DNA of 64,000 bases from Aliivibrio fischeri ATCC 7744 = JCM 18803 = DSM 507 (lineage in GTDB: Bacteria; Pseudomonadota; Gammaproteobacteria; Enterobacterales; Vibrionaceae). A model generated the notes under the pieces. It saw only the letters and a program-made list of their open reading frames with translations, was not told the origin of the DNA and did not search any database. The stretch lies in the NCBI RefSeq assembly GCF_023983475.1, contig NZ_CP092713.1, positions 310,001 through 374,000 of the forward strand, written 5' to 3'. Of the stretch, positions 42,839-52,783 are shown piece after piece (the first letter of the stretch is position 1; each line of letters begins with the position of its first letter). A program made the position numbers and the translations under genes.

Positions 42839-44725
42839 TTACGATAGTTTAAATGTTGCCACTTTTTCACTTAATTCAATAGCTTGTTCTTTAAGATCAT
42901 GTGATTGAGTTAAACTGTCTTCAGAATCTATTACTAACTGATCAGTAACGTCTTTGATTGATGTTACGTTCTGAGTTATCTCACCAGTAACGTGAGTTTG
43001 TTCTTCTGCAGCTGTTGCAATTTGAGTTGCCATATCACTGATCAGTGTTACTGAAGCACTGATTTCTTCAAGTGCTAATGCTGCGCGATCTGCATCTTCA
43101 ACTGAATTACCAGCTAACGAAGAACTGCTTTGCATTAAGTTTACTGCTCGGCTAGTGGTTTGCTGTAGGATATCAATAGTCGATTTTATCTCTTCTGTTG
43201 AAGTATGTGTACGTTGTGATAGTACACGAACTTCATCAGCCACGACTGCAAATCCACGTCCTTGCTCTCCGGCACGAGCAGCTTCGATTGCCGCATTTAG
43301 TGCCAACAGGTTAGTTTGTTCTGCAATGCCTTGTATGGTAGCTAAAACGGTATTTATTTCTTGTGAATGTTGCTGTAATTCACTAATTACATTACTTGCT
43401 TCAGCAACTTCATTGGCAAGATTATTAATTGATGCTTTGGTTTCTACAACTAATGAATGGCCTTTTTCTGTGCTTGTTGATGAGTTTTGAGCGGCTTCAG
43501 CTGTTTGTTCTGCATGTGAGGCTATTTCACGAGTTGCAGAGGCCATTTCGGTTACAGCGGTTGCAACCATTGTGATTTCTTGTTGCTGTAGATTAAGTTC
43601 TTTTACTGAGTTGTTTGCACGGTTAGTGCTTTGCTCTGAACCATCAGTAAGCTGTTGTGATTGATGGCGTATATGTTGAATAAGCTGCTGTAAACTCTCT
43701 ACAAATGTATTGAAGTTATTTGCTAATTGTCCAACTTCATCGCTGTTTTCAACATGAATACGTTGCGTTAAATCACCACTACCATTAGCGATTTGAGCTA
43801 AGGCTTGAGAGACATTATTTAATGGGCGGAACAGTACCGTACAAAGCAAATTGAAAAGTACGGCACAAATAAGAACAACAAAAACCGTTACTAATATTTG
43901 ACCTGAAATTGCATCAAATAATGGCGCAACTAATGAGTCATAATTAATAACACTAACGGTAATTAAGCTTGTTCCATCAATTCTTTTAGCATAAATAATG
44001 AATTCGTCATTATTGATTTCAACGGTTATATCTCTATTGGTATTGGCTGCTTGCTCAATTGTTGCGAAGGTTAAACCGACTTCTGATACCGATTTATTTA
44101 GAAGGCTGGTATCAGGATGGGTAAAAATATTCCCTTTATCATTAGCGATAAACATGAAACCGTCACCAGGGAAAATGACTTTTTCCATGCTGTTTAAAAT
44201 ATCGGTAATTTCTACATCAGCACCTAATACCACTTGTTGCCCATGTAAATTTAACGCTTTTCCTAAAGAAACAACATTTGCCCCAGTTGCAGCAGCAACG
44301 GTTGGGTTGTCCATAAAGACTTTGGAAGGAGCGGCAACAGCGTTTGTGTACCATCCCCATTTTCTTGGGTCATTATTACCTGGAGGTAATATGACATCGT
44401 TAGCGTTTACTTGAGAACCGTCTGGGTAGGCGAGAAAAATATTATCAAATTTACCAGAGTCACGAATTTGTTTTAGATGGACAACGATAGCGTCGTTTTT
44501 GGCTTCCGCAGGCAATGAGGTTAAGGAGCGTTCTTTAGAGGTAATCCAGTCTGTTACGTATTGATTATATGAAGCGGTGGTGCTTTCTAATCGTTGTTCA
44601 ACTTCCGTATCTAAGCGATCTAATGAGGCTTTGAAAGAAAGAGCTTCAACCAATACTCCCCCGAGTATAATTGCAGCACTTGCGGAGATCGCAAGCTTGT
44701 TTTTAAGCGATAAATTTTTAAACAT
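42839..44725 (-). CDS. Methyl-accepting chemotaxis protein with periplasmic Cache sensor
   Basis: 628 aa: membrane helix near residue 15, a periplasmic dCache-like domain (about 35-275; KWGWYTNAVAAPSKVFMDNP and GFMFIANDKGNIFTHP are typical), a second helix (ILVTVFVVLICAVLFNLL), a HAMP domain (FRPLNNVSQALAQIANGSGD) and the signalling hairpin with the conserved tip [20 protein letters not shown]. Cache receptors usually sense amino acids or organic acids. Single gene. Confidence 0.93.
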   Translation of the reverse strand: MFKNLSLKNKLAISASAAIILGGVLVEALSFKASLDRLDTEVEQRLESTTASYNQYVTDWITSKERSLTSLPAEAKNDAIVVHLKQIRDSGKFDNIFLAYPDGSQVNANDVILPPGNNDPRKWGWYTNAVAAPSKVFMDNPTVAAATGANVVSLGKALNLHGQQVVLGADVEITDILNSMEKVIFPGDGFMFIANDKGNIFTHPDTSLLNKSVSEVGLTFATIEQAANTNRDITVEINNDEFIIYAKRIDGTSLITVSVINYDSLVAPLFDAISGQILVTVFVVLICAVLFNLLCTVLFRPLNNVSQALAQIANGSGDLTQRIHVENSDEVGQLANNFNTFVESLQQLIQHIRHQSQQLTDGSEQSTNRANNSVKELNLQQQEITMVATAVTEMASATREIASHAEQTAEAAQNSSTSTEKGHSLVVETKASINNLANEVAEASNVISELQQHSQEINTVLATIQGIAEQTNLLALNAAIEAARAGEQGRGFAVVADEVRVLSQRTHTSTEEIKSTIDILQQTTSRAVNLMQSSSSLAGNSVEDADRAALALEEISASVTLISDMATQIATAAEEQTHVTGEITQNVTSIKDVTDQLVIDSEDSLTQSHDLKEQAIELSEKVATFKLS

Positions 44726-44943
44726 AATAGTCCATCATCTTTTTTTATTAGTGAATAGTTTGTGCTTTGTCTTAATAATTTTAAGCTTCAAAATAAATGA
44801 TGACATAAAAATTCTATTGAAGATAATAATGGTTTAAAAATAATTATCTGTTTTTTCTATTGATGTTTTTGTTAATAAAAATCGATTGAAAATGATAAAG
44901 TGTCTTTATGTTATCTGAGACCTTGTAATTAGGAACAAAAAAA

Positions 44944-45831
44944 GTGAATTCATCATATAAATATACTGTAGCGGGTTGTTCAGCTATTTTGTTGTGGAGC
45001 TTAATTGTTGGGCTTATTCGTAATGTAAGTGAACAACTTGGCCCGATAGGTGGGGCTGCTATGATTTATAGCGTGGGTTCGTTGTTTTTAATTTTTACTG
45101 TAGGTTTACCTAAATTAAAATTGTTTTCACCTCGTTATTTGCTCATTGGTGGTGGCTTATTTGTTTGCTATGAAATGTGTTTATCTTTAGCGTTAGGTAT
45201 GGCAAACAGTCGTAACCAAGCGGTTGAGATGAGTATTATCAATTATTTATGGCCATCGTTAACGGTGTTGTTTGCTGTGCTTGCGAGTAAAAAACCAGTA
45301 AGCAAAGTCATTTATCCTGCTATTTTACTGTCTTTTTTTGGTGTCGCGTGGACACTAAGTGGCGATCAGGGCTTATCTATATCTCAATTAATGAACAACG
45401 CGGCAAGTAATCCGGTTAGTTATTCTTTGGCATTTACTGGCGCATTTCTTTGGGCAATTTATTGCAATATTACGAAAAAATTAGCAAATGGTAAGAATGC
45501 AATTACGTGGTTTTTTATTGCAACCGCACTTTCATTATGGTGCAAATACGCGATAAGTGATGAAGGCTCGATTGTGATGACCAGTGAGGCCGCAATCGAT
45601 CTATTGCTGGCTGGTATTGTAATGGGAAGTGGTTATGCCTTATGGAATATCGGTATTATTGGTGGCAACATGGTATTACTTGCGACTTTCTCATATTTTA
45701 CTCCTATATTTTCAACTTTCTTTTCTGCTTGGATTTTAGACATTGAGTTAACAATTCAATTTTGGCAAGGGGTTATAATGGTGACAATCGCATCATTGAT
45801 CTGTTGGTGGTTTACAAGAGAAAAAAGCTAA
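44944..45831 (+). CDS. yddG: YddG-like aromatic amino-acid exporter (DMT/EamA)
   Basis: 295 aa, ten hydrophobic helices. Resemblance to E. coli YddG is close over conserved stretches such as VGLIRNVSEQLGPIGGAAMI, INYLWPSLTVLFAVL and SYFTPIFSTFFSAWIL. YddG exports aromatic amino acids and related compounds. Starts with GTG at 44944, with AGGA 9 nt upstream. The trpS leader at 37.7 kb concerns the same amino acid but is not adjacent. Confidence 0.85.
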   Translation: MNSSYKYTVAGCSAILLWSLIVGLIRNVSEQLGPIGGAAMIYSVGSLFLIFTVGLPKLKLFSPRYLLIGGGLFVCYEMCLSLALGMANSRNQAVEMSIINYLWPSLTVLFAVLASKKPVSKVIYPAILLSFFGVAWTLSGDQGLSISQLMNNAASNPVSYSLAFTGAFLWAIYCNITKKLANGKNAITWFFIATALSLWCKYAISDEGSIVMTSEAAIDLLLAGIVMGSGYALWNIGIIGGNMVLLATFSYFTPIFSTFFSAWILDIELTIQFWQGVIMVTIASLICWWFTREKS

Positions 45832-45917
45832 CTTTAGCTGAGTAATACACTATACATATAAGTAATACTGACCCGAATTTACCTTGGGTTATCCCTTTTA
45901 AGTAACAAGGAATGTTT

Positions 45918-47006
45918 ATGAAACTTGATCATAATTTCTCTAACCAAGCGATTGATGCATTTATTAAAATTAGTGCTTTGTCTGTGCTTGTTTTATGGTG
46001 TTTTTCTATTTTAAAACCATTTCTATTATTGATGGTATGGGGCGGAATTATTGCAACGGCCTTGTATCCGATTGTTGCCTTCTTTAGTAAAAAGACAGCA
46101 TTAAGCGAAAGTAAAGTGAGTATCATTTTAACGGTTATTGGAGTGCTGTTATTACTGATCCCGCTTATTGCACTTTCTACCGGTATTTATACCAGTGGTA
46201 CCGAGCTCTTTTTAGGTTATCAAGATGGCAGTATCGCTATACCTAAGCCAAAAGAACGTATGCAAGATTGGCCTATTATTGGTCATGAAGCTTATTCATT
46301 TATGTCTTTAGCATCATCGAACCTAGAAAGCTTACTTTTTAAATACAGCGCAGAAGTGAAAGTGGTAGCAGCAAAAGCGGCGTCACTCGTTGGTTCACTT
46401 GGTGGTGGTTTTATTCAGTTTATTGTCTCTACAATTATAGCTGGCGTGTTTATGGCCAATGCGACTAAATGTGAACGTGCCTTTATTTTGATTACTAATC
46501 GACTAACCGGTAAACATGGTGAAGAGTTAATTAAGCTCTCTAAAGTAACCATAAGAAGTGTTGTTCAAGGGGTTATTGGGGTTGCAGTAATACAAGCTAC
46601 AATGGCAGGCTTAGGAATGGCAGCGGTTGGTATTTCTGTGTCAGTTCTTGGGTTATGGGTATTTCTTGTTCTTGTTTTTGCCATTATCCAGCTTCCGCCG
46701 ATTTTGATTCTTCTGCCTATCATTTTTTATGTTTTTAGTGTTGATACTACGACTACTGGCGTATTGTTTGCTATTTGGTGCGTTTTGGTAAGCAGTAGTG
46801 ACGCAATTTTGAAACCTATATTGTTAAGTCGTGGCTCTCATATTCCTATTATTGTGATTTTGTTAGGGGCATTAGGGGGAATGGCAATGTCTGGGATTGT
46901 GGGGTTATTTGTTGGTGCCGTTGTACTGAGTCTTACCTATCAGATGTTTACTGTATGGTTAAAGAATGAAGCCGAAGAAACTCAAAATGCAAAAGACAAT
47001 CGATAG
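45918..47006 (+). CDS. AI-2E (PerM/TqsA) family membrane protein
   Basis: About 362 aa with eight or so hydrophobic helices; GGGFIQFIVSTIIAGVFMAN and FAIIQLPPILILLPIIFYVF are characteristic of the UPF0118/AI-2E family. Members include exporters of AI-2 and cation/proton antiporters, so the substrate is open. The ATG at 45918 is chosen because AAGGA lies 6 nt before it; the ATG at 45912 is too close. Confidence 0.87.
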   Translation: MKLDHNFSNQAIDAFIKISALSVLVLWCFSILKPFLLLMVWGGIIATALYPIVAFFSKKTALSESKVSIILTVIGVLLLLIPLIALSTGIYTSGTELFLGYQDGSIAIPKPKERMQDWPIIGHEAYSFMSLASSNLESLLFKYSAEVKVVAAKAASLVGSLGGGFIQFIVSTIIAGVFMANATKCERAFILITNRLTGKHGEELIKLSKVTIRSVVQGVIGVAVIQATMAGLGMAAVGISVSVLGLWVFLVLVFAIIQLPPILILLPIIFYVFSVDTTTTGVLFAIWCVLVSSSDAILKPILLSRGSHIPIIVILLGALGGMAMSGIVGLFVGAVVLSLTYQMFTVWLKNEAEETQNAKDNR

Positions 47007-47126
47007 AGTTAGTTAAAGATATTAATGGGATTGTATTTAATTAAACTTGAATGATTTTTATCATATAGAGAACGATTACTTCTTGATATAGTCATAGTTA
47101 ATAGATGGATTTTGAAGGAGTAGCTA

Positions 47127-47771
47127 ATGGCCCATATTGTTGTATTACATGGTTTGTATATGCATGGTCTTGTGATGAAACCATTAGCTTCTCGCTTAAG
47201 ACGTAAAGGTCATACTATTCAAGTGATCAGCTATAATTCTGTGCGAATTAATGAAGCATTACTTTTTAAACGGATCCGTAATTGTTTACCTGAAACTGAA
47301 AAAAATGTCATCGTAGGCCATAGCCTAGGCGGTATCCTCGCAGTCCATTTTGTCAATTCACATAATGATAAACATACTCCTATCGATTCTATCGTTACTA
47401 TTGGTTCCCCACTTCAAGGTTCTTCGATTGCGAAAGAAATACAAAGTAGAAAATTTGGGTTTATTTTAGGAAATTCAAAAGAACAAGGCCTTGTCGATGT
47501 AAACCAATTAACCGTAGATTGCCCGATAGGATCGATTGCTGGAACTATGTCTATTGGTATTCGTTCTTCGATTATTCGCGATAAAGTGCCTTCTGACGGT
47601 ACAGTTACAGTAGAAGAAACGCTATTGCCTGAACTTAAAGATCATCTGTGTCTAAATTATTCACATACCAGTTTAATATATGCGAAACAAACTGTTGAGC
47701 AAATTGATCACTTTATTCATCATCATGAATTTAAGAGAGTGGTCGAAGAAAGAGAAAGCGTGGAGTGTTAG
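47127..47771 (+). CDS. Alpha/beta hydrolase (lipase-like)
   Basis: 214 aa: N-terminal VVLHGLYMHGLVM gives the oxyanion loop, VGHSLGGILAVH (about 63-74) the nucleophile elbow with Ser, and NYSHTSLIY the catalytic His region; the acid is probably the Asp in PSDGTVTVEE. The nucleophile and loop spacing resemble small cytoplasmic esterases/lipases acting on lipids. AAGGAG precedes the ATG. Confidence 0.86.
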   Translation: MAHIVVLHGLYMHGLVMKPLASRLRRKGHTIQVISYNSVRINEALLFKRIRNCLPETEKNVIVGHSLGGILAVHFVNSHNDKHTPIDSIVTIGSPLQGSSIAKEIQSRKFGFILGNSKEQGLVDVNQLTVDCPIGSIAGTMSIGIRSSIIRDKVPSDGTVTVEETLLPELKDHLCLNYSHTSLIYAKQTVEQIDHFIHHHEFKRVVEERESVEC

Positions 47772-47790
47772 CAGATAATCCATTATCTGC
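47771..47790. terminator. Small hairpin between convergent genes
   Basis: Perfect 8-bp GCAGATAA / TTATCTGC with a TCCA loop, right after the hydrolase stop. No T run, so its termination role is weakly supported. Confidence 0.4.
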
Positions 47791-47802
47791 AATTTGAAAG
47801 GG

Positions 47803-48660
47803 TTAATCGATATCTTGATCTTCAAGTTGTCGCTCTTTACGTAAACGAGCTTCTTCCATTACGGCATTGATTTCAGCCATTAAGCCATCGACATCGGCAT
47901 CTTTGCCATCATCAATAAACACGCCTGTTAGCTTTGTGTTTGGTGTTAATTCACCACTTTCATACAATGCCCACATTTCTTTTGCGTATTCAGAACCAAG
48001 TAGTTCAGGGGCGTATTGACCATAATAGGTGGTCATGTTGTTTACATCACGCTCAAGCATCCATTTGGCATTATTGTTTGCTGAGGCATCAACGGCTTGT
48101 GGTAGGTCGATGATGACAGGACCAAGGTGATCGACTAATACATTAAACTCAGACAAGTCACCATGCACAATACCTGCACACAGCATACGAGTGACGTATT
48201 GGATCATTAAGTCATGATCACGTATCGCTTGCTCTTTGGTTAAGGTCACGTCATTTAAGCGAGGTGCTACAGATCCTTCGTCATCAGTGACCAGCTCCAT
48301 TAATAATACGCCATCAAAACAACCATAGGGAGTAGGGACTCGAACACCTGCTTCTGATAGTTTGTATAATGCATCGATTTCAGCACTTTGCCATACTTTT
48401 TCTTGCTCATCACGGCCAAATTTAGAGCCTTTTTCCATCGCACGAGCTCTGCGGCTGTTTTTTACTTTTCGACCTTCACGGTAGGCGACAGCTTGTTTAA
48501 AACTGCGCTGTTCAATCTCTTTGTATACTTTTGCACATTGAATATTATCGCCGCTACGAACAATGTAGACCGAGGCTTCTTTGCCGCTCATTAATTGGGT
48601 TAGAACTTCATCTATCAAACCATCTTCAACTAATGGCAGTAATCTATTTGGTATTTTCAT
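47803..48660 (-). CDS. RIO-family (RIO1-like) serine/threonine kinase
   Basis: 285 aa. The ATP loop GKEASVYIV (residues 27-35), catalytic HGDLSEFNVLV (Asp base and Asn) and metal-binding VIIDLPQAVD are all intact, so it should be active. Bacterial RIO kinases are poorly understood; eukaryotic ones act in ribosome maturation. The C terminus is charged. Monocistronic. Confidence 0.9.
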   Translation of the reverse strand: MKIPNRLLPLVEDGLIDEVLTQLMSGKEASVYIVRSGDNIQCAKVYKEIEQRSFKQAVAYREGRKVKNSRRARAMEKGSKFGRDEQEKVWQSAEIDALYKLSEAGVRVPTPYGCFDGVLLMELVTDDEGSVAPRLNDVTLTKEQAIRDHDLMIQYVTRMLCAGIVHGDLSEFNVLVDHLGPVIIDLPQAVDASANNNAKWMLERDVNNMTTYYGQYAPELLGSEYAKEMWALYESGELTPNTKLTGVFIDDGKDADVDGLMAEINAVMEEARLRKERQLEDQDID

Positions 48661-48973
48661 TGCACCTCAAGGAGTTTAATAAACGTCGAATATACAGACG
48701 TCATTGTAGACCAAGTAATCATTTAACGCGCATTATGCCTGTATTCGGGCTGCTCACAAGTTAAGTTTTCTTGAAACACTTATTTTTGTCTTACTTCTGC
48801 CAAAATAAAATTATATGTTAAGTCATTGAGTTAATCATTGTTAGGTGAGATCTAACACAAGTTTTAGCCTTATTTTTTCTGTTATGGTTTTTGCTCTCTC
48901 TTGGATCGCTATGCTTATTTTTATAAAAGTAAACATTTGTGGCGATATTAAATAGACATAAGGCTGTAAGAAG
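48661..48973. other. Gene-free intergenic region before pepE
   Basis: Divergent promoter region of the RIO kinase and peptidase E genes, 313 bases. It contains a 6-bp palindrome TGTTAG-N7-CTAACA near 48839-48857; no strong terminator or coding sequence is visible. Confidence 0.35.
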
Positions 48974-49711
48974 ATGGATATTTTATTATTAAGTAACGGT
49001 AAAATTGCGGGCAATAACCATGTAATGGAGTTCGCAAGTGACGCGATTATTGAACAGATTCAACGTACAAAAGCGAAGAATTTAGTTCTTATTCCTTATG
49101 CTGTTATTCGCTCAAGTCATGATGATCGTGTTGCCTTGGTACAACAAACATTTGATCATCTTGGATTAGATTGCAAAGTAACAGGATTGCATCGTTCAGA
49201 AGACCCTGTAAAGACCATTCAAGAAGCGGATGGAATTTTGGTTAGCGGTGGCAATACTTGGGTATTAAATAAAACACTGCATGATTTAGGTTTGATTGGT
49301 CCTATTCGTAAAGCTGTACTTGATAATGGCGTTCCATATATCGGCTGGAGTGCAGGCACAAATATTGGTTGCCCAACGATTCGTACAACGAACGATATGC
49401 CTATCATTACTGGCGCTATTCTGCCTTCATTAAATTTAGTACCATTCCAAATTAACCCTCATTATTTAGAAGCATCCGTTGAAGGGCATTTTGGTGAAAC
49501 TCGTGATGAGCGTATTCAAGAGTTTTTGGAAGTGAACAAGCATGAGCCTGTCGTTGGTATTCCTGAAGGTACATGGCTGCACATTCTTGATGGTAAGTTG
49601 AGCTATCACACAGCCAATGAAAAGTCATTAAAACTATTCAGTCATGGAAAAGAGCCTGTGTATTACGGCGCTGGAGATGATATTCAATTCTTAATGGCTC
49701 ACAGCTGTTAA
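48974..49711 (+). CDS. pepE: Peptidase E (alpha-aspartyl dipeptidase)
   Basis: 245 aa, S51 serine peptidase specific for N-terminal Asp-X dipeptides. GWSAGTNIGCPTIRTTNDMP holds the nucleophilic Ser in the GxSxG-like elbow, preceded by VSGGNTWVL; NPHYLEA carries the catalytic His region and GIPEGTWLHI the C-terminal conserved part. Length is near the E. coli enzyme (229 aa). A strong terminator follows. Confidence 0.93.
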   Translation: MDILLLSNGKIAGNNHVMEFASDAIIEQIQRTKAKNLVLIPYAVIRSSHDDRVALVQQTFDHLGLDCKVTGLHRSEDPVKTIQEADGILVSGGNTWVLNKTLHDLGLIGPIRKAVLDNGVPYIGWSAGTNIGCPTIRTTNDMPIITGAILPSLNLVPFQINPHYLEASVEGHFGETRDERIQEFLEVNKHEPVVGIPEGTWLHILDGKLSYHTANEKSLKLFSHGKEPVYYGAGDDIQFLMAHSC

Positions 49712-49730
49712 GTTGCTCTAAGAATACATT

Positions 49731-49765
49731 AAGGCCAAGTCTATTCATGACTTGGCCTTTTGTTT
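49731..49765 (+). terminator. Terminator after pepE
   Basis: 11-bp perfect stem AAGGCCAAGTC / GACTTGGCCTT with a 7-nt loop and TTTGTTTT. Confidence 0.88.
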
Positions 49766-49770
49766 TAATC

Positions 49771-50835
49771 TCAATCGAGAATGTTAATAACCGCATCGGC
49801 GGCTTCTAGTGCACCTTCTAAATAACCACCATTTTCCTCTGCTGATTCTGTTCCTGCAAAGTGCCAATGTAATTGACGTAACTCTCTTGCAGCAGTTGGT
49901 AGACCATAAGAAGGGTGACTTCTTAGAGTTTGGTAATCTGCTTGCGTTGCCGTATTAGCTTCTTGGCTCCAATCTAATAATTTAACATCAGTAGGGAAAG
50001 CGGCTTGCTCTCCAAAAATCCGACTTAATTGCTCTATTGCCGCTTGTTTAATACGAGCTTCGCCTGCTTTTATGCGTGTTGACGCATCGACTCCTACAAA
50101 ACCGAATAAAGCACCTGAGCCCTCAAATGTACTGGCATCATGAATTTCAATTAACGGACCAATATGACTGCTTGCTGAGCCTGATAATCCATTTTTTCGC
50201 CAGAAAGGCGTGTCATATTCTGCAAAGAATTTTGCTTGACCTGCCATCCATGTCGGCGTTGAAGCAAAGTGTTTTTTTACATCTGTAGGTAAGCTAGGAT
50301 TAAACGTAACACGCTCAGATAAAAGACGTAAAGGCATAGCAAAAATGACATGCTTTGTTTCGATAATTTGCTTTTTGTTATTTTGATCAACAGTGATATC
50401 TGAATAACCATTTTGTTTGTAATTAACGTGAGTGACCGTGCTATCTAATCGAATGCGGTTAGCAGGAAGTAAATTAAATAGCGTCTCAACAAGGGATTGC
50501 ATTCCACCAGCAATTCTCATTGATACTGGAGATTGTTCAAATCCTGATTCGTATATGATAGGTGCACTGTTAAGTTGATTTTCTAGTAAATAGGCTCCTT
50601 GAGAATATTGTGGGAAAATAGGTAATTCTAAATCATCAATAAGTTGTGTGATGCGTGGATGCATTTGTGGCCAAAACCAAGATGGCCCCATATCCATGTT
50701 ATCTAATGATAAAATTCGGCCACCAATACGCTTACGTGATTCAATTACTTGATATTTTTTACCCATTTTTTCAAGTTGATAAGCTAGGTATAAGCCGCTT
50801 AAACCCGAACCAATAATTAGATAGTCTGTTTTCAT
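49771..50835 (-). CDS. Flavin-containing amine oxidase/oxidoreductase
   Basis: About 354 aa. N-terminal dinucleotide motif DYLIIGSGLSGLYLAYQLEK and the following ESRKRIGGRILS define the FAD-dependent amine oxidase family; the C-terminal FAGTESAEENGGYLEGALEAA contacts FAD. ATG at 50835 is preferred; a GTG at 50847 would overlap the cupin stop. Shorter than classical monoamine oxidases. Co-transcribed with the cupin gene and divergent from a LysR regulator. Substrate unknown. Confidence 0.85.
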   Translation of the reverse strand: MKTDYLIIGSGLSGLYLAYQLEKMGKKYQVIESRKRIGGRILSLDNMDMGPSWFWPQMHPRITQLIDDLELPIFPQYSQGAYLLENQLNSAPIIYESGFEQSPVSMRIAGGMQSLVETLFNLLPANRIRLDSTVTHVNYKQNGYSDITVDQNNKKQIIETKHVIFAMPLRLLSERVTFNPSLPTDVKKHFASTPTWMAGQAKFFAEYDTPFWRKNGLSGSASSHIGPLIEIHDASTFEGSGALFGFVGVDASTRIKAGEARIKQAAIEQLSRIFGEQAAFPTDVKLLDWSQEANTATQADYQTLRSHPSYGLPTAARELRQLHWHFAGTESAEENGGYLEGALEAADAVINILD

Positions 50836-50843
50836 ATTAATTC

Positions 50844-51518
50844 TCACTTATCTTGAATCTGATGTAAGTGGTGTCCTGTTTTTATCCAAACTTTACAAGT
50901 GTCTTTCTCAATACTAGCTCGTAAGGAGTGTCCAATAGGTAAACGTAGCCAATCAAATTTTCGATATTCAGTATTATTATGATTAAATTTCCCTTCAAGA
51001 ACTAAGAGTTCAATTCCTCCTAGGTTTTCCAGTTCGATAGTTTGATTTGTTTGCCATTTTTCAAGACGAACACTTTCATGTTTAAAAGAATGTAGCGCTT
51101 GATATTGCACGTGATGACGCGAAGGATCAGGAAGAAAATCTTGAGTATGAGTATCAATATGTACGGAAGTTGTGTCACCTTCTTGGTATTGCCCTAGCTT
51201 AACTAAAATCATGCACCCCGCCTCTACGACTGGAGCGTGAGAAGAGCCAATAGGGTTACGCATATAAGTACCAATAGGGTAGTCACCGTGCTCATCAGCA
51301 AAAGTGCCATCTAAAACAAAAAACTCTTCACCACCTGTATGGATATGAGAAGAAAAATAGCTATTAGGTTCATAGTGAACTAGGGTCGTAGCTGTTGCTA
51401 TTTCGCCACCATCACGTTCAAGCATTTTGCGAGACACTTCTTTTATTGGAGAAGGCACCCATGTGGATTGAGAGAAAATTGCATGCGCGTGTTTTGATAA
51501 ATCAGTGTGTAATTTCAT
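50844..51518 (-). CDS. Double-cupin protein (ChrR-like)
   Basis: 224 aa made of two cupin folds: the first has SSHIHTGGEEFFVLDGTFAD (metal His pair) with SSHAPVVEAGC, the second LVLEGKFNHNNTEYRKFDWL with fewer metal ligands. This matches cupin proteins similar to the C-terminal domain of ChrR anti-sigma factors, but there is no zinc-finger anti-sigma domain or sigma factor gene. Paired with the amine oxidase, it could be a dioxygenase-like or sensor protein. Function unproven. Confidence 0.8.
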   Translation of the reverse strand: MKLHTDLSKHAHAIFSQSTWVPSPIKEVSRKMLERDGGEIATATTLVHYEPNSYFSSHIHTGGEEFFVLDGTFADEHGDYPIGTYMRNPIGSSHAPVVEAGCMILVKLGQYQEGDTTSVHIDTHTQDFLPDPSRHHVQYQALHSFKHESVRLEKWQTNQTIELENLGGIELLVLEGKFNHNNTEYRKFDWLRLPIGHSLRASIEKDTCKVWIKTGHHLHQIQDK

Positions 51519-51646
51519 AATAAACCTACATGAGTGTGTGATGATAAAGTTTATTGTGTAATTTTTATCTCGTACTCACAAATCAGAACTTCTATACTTC
51601 CACTAAAGTTTTTCTTTATTGGTGTTTGTTTTTAGGGAGGTGTTTT

Positions 51647-52546
51647 ATGAAGTTGCATCATTTAAATGGTTTGCGAGCCTTTGAAGCTTCAGCACGACAT
51701 TTGAGTTTTTCTTTAGCGGCGAAAGAGCTAAACGTTACTCCCGCGGCGATTGGACAGCAAGTAAAATTGTTGGAAGAATGGTTAGGTATTTCTTTGTTCG
51801 AAAGGCGAACATCAGGAGTATCTCGTTTAGTCTTAACTAAAGAAGCGCTGTTAGGTTTACCTGAAATTACGCGCGGATTTGAGCATTTAACACAAGGTTT
51901 AGATTTATTAAAACCAACGGAAAACAGTCCTATTTTAACTGTAGCTGTAAGCCCTGCATTTGCGGCTAAATGGCTATTGATGAGAATAGATGATTTCCAA
52001 ACCTCTTACCCTGAGTGGGATTTAAGACTAGATACAAATATTCGTACAGTGGATTATCTTACCGAAAGCATCGATGTTGGGATTCGTTATGGAAAAGGTC
52101 AGTGGGAAGGATTAGAAGCATCGCTATTAATGACAGAGTCTGTTTTTCCAGTATGTTCTCCTGAGTTACTTAATAAAGGTATTGAAAGTATAGAGTCACT
52201 TGCTCAATTTCCTTTATTGCATGATATCTCTCTACCTAAAGAAAGTGGTTTTCCTTCTTGGAATGCGTGGTTTGAACAGAATGGTATTTTTGATGTAAAT
52301 ACAGAAAAAGGACTAAAAATAAATAACTCTGCTTCTGTTATTCAAGCTGCAATCAATGGACAAGGTATCGCTTTGGGGAGAAGTGTATTAGTAAAAGATG
52401 ATTTAGATTGCGGACGATTAGTACAGTTGTTCCCTGATCTTGAATCGACCACAGAGTTAGCCTATTACGTTGTGTGGAAACAAAAAGGGACTGTGAGTGA
52501 TAAAATCAGTGTATTTAAAGAATGGCTACATCAACAAACAGAATGA
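51647..52546 (+). CDS. LysR-family transcriptional regulator (GcvA-like)
   Basis: 300 aa starting MKLHHLNGLRAFEASARHLS, the GcvA/AmpR-like opening; HTH SLAAKELNVTPAAIGQQVKL. GGGAGG with 6-nt spacing fixes the ATG at 51647 rather than the in-frame start 93 nt upstream. Divergent from the cupin/amine oxidase pair and probably controls it. Confidence 0.9.
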   Translation: MKLHHLNGLRAFEASARHLSFSLAAKELNVTPAAIGQQVKLLEEWLGISLFERRTSGVSRLVLTKEALLGLPEITRGFEHLTQGLDLLKPTENSPILTVAVSPAFAAKWLLMRIDDFQTSYPEWDLRLDTNIRTVDYLTESIDVGIRYGKGQWEGLEASLLMTESVFPVCSPELLNKGIESIESLAQFPLLHDISLPKESGFPSWNAWFEQNGIFDVNTEKGLKINNSASVIQAAINGQGIALGRSVLVKDDLDCGRLVQLFPDLESTTELAYYVVWKQKGTVSDKISVFKEWLHQQTE

Positions 52547-52783
52547 GTTGATAGTTAAATTGTATGCACATGGGTTATTTTATTTAATTTTTGTATGCAT
52601 CTGTTTGGTTTTATTATTAATTGCTTTTTTTATGGCCGTTTAACTGCTTTGTGTATGATCTATCTCCCACCATATTATTAACGCATTGAGAGAGAGGGGA
52701 AAGATAAGTAATAATGTTGTTATTACCTTATTTCTTCTTTTGTTATCAATCTATTGGTAGCGGTTAATTATGTGAAAAGTATT

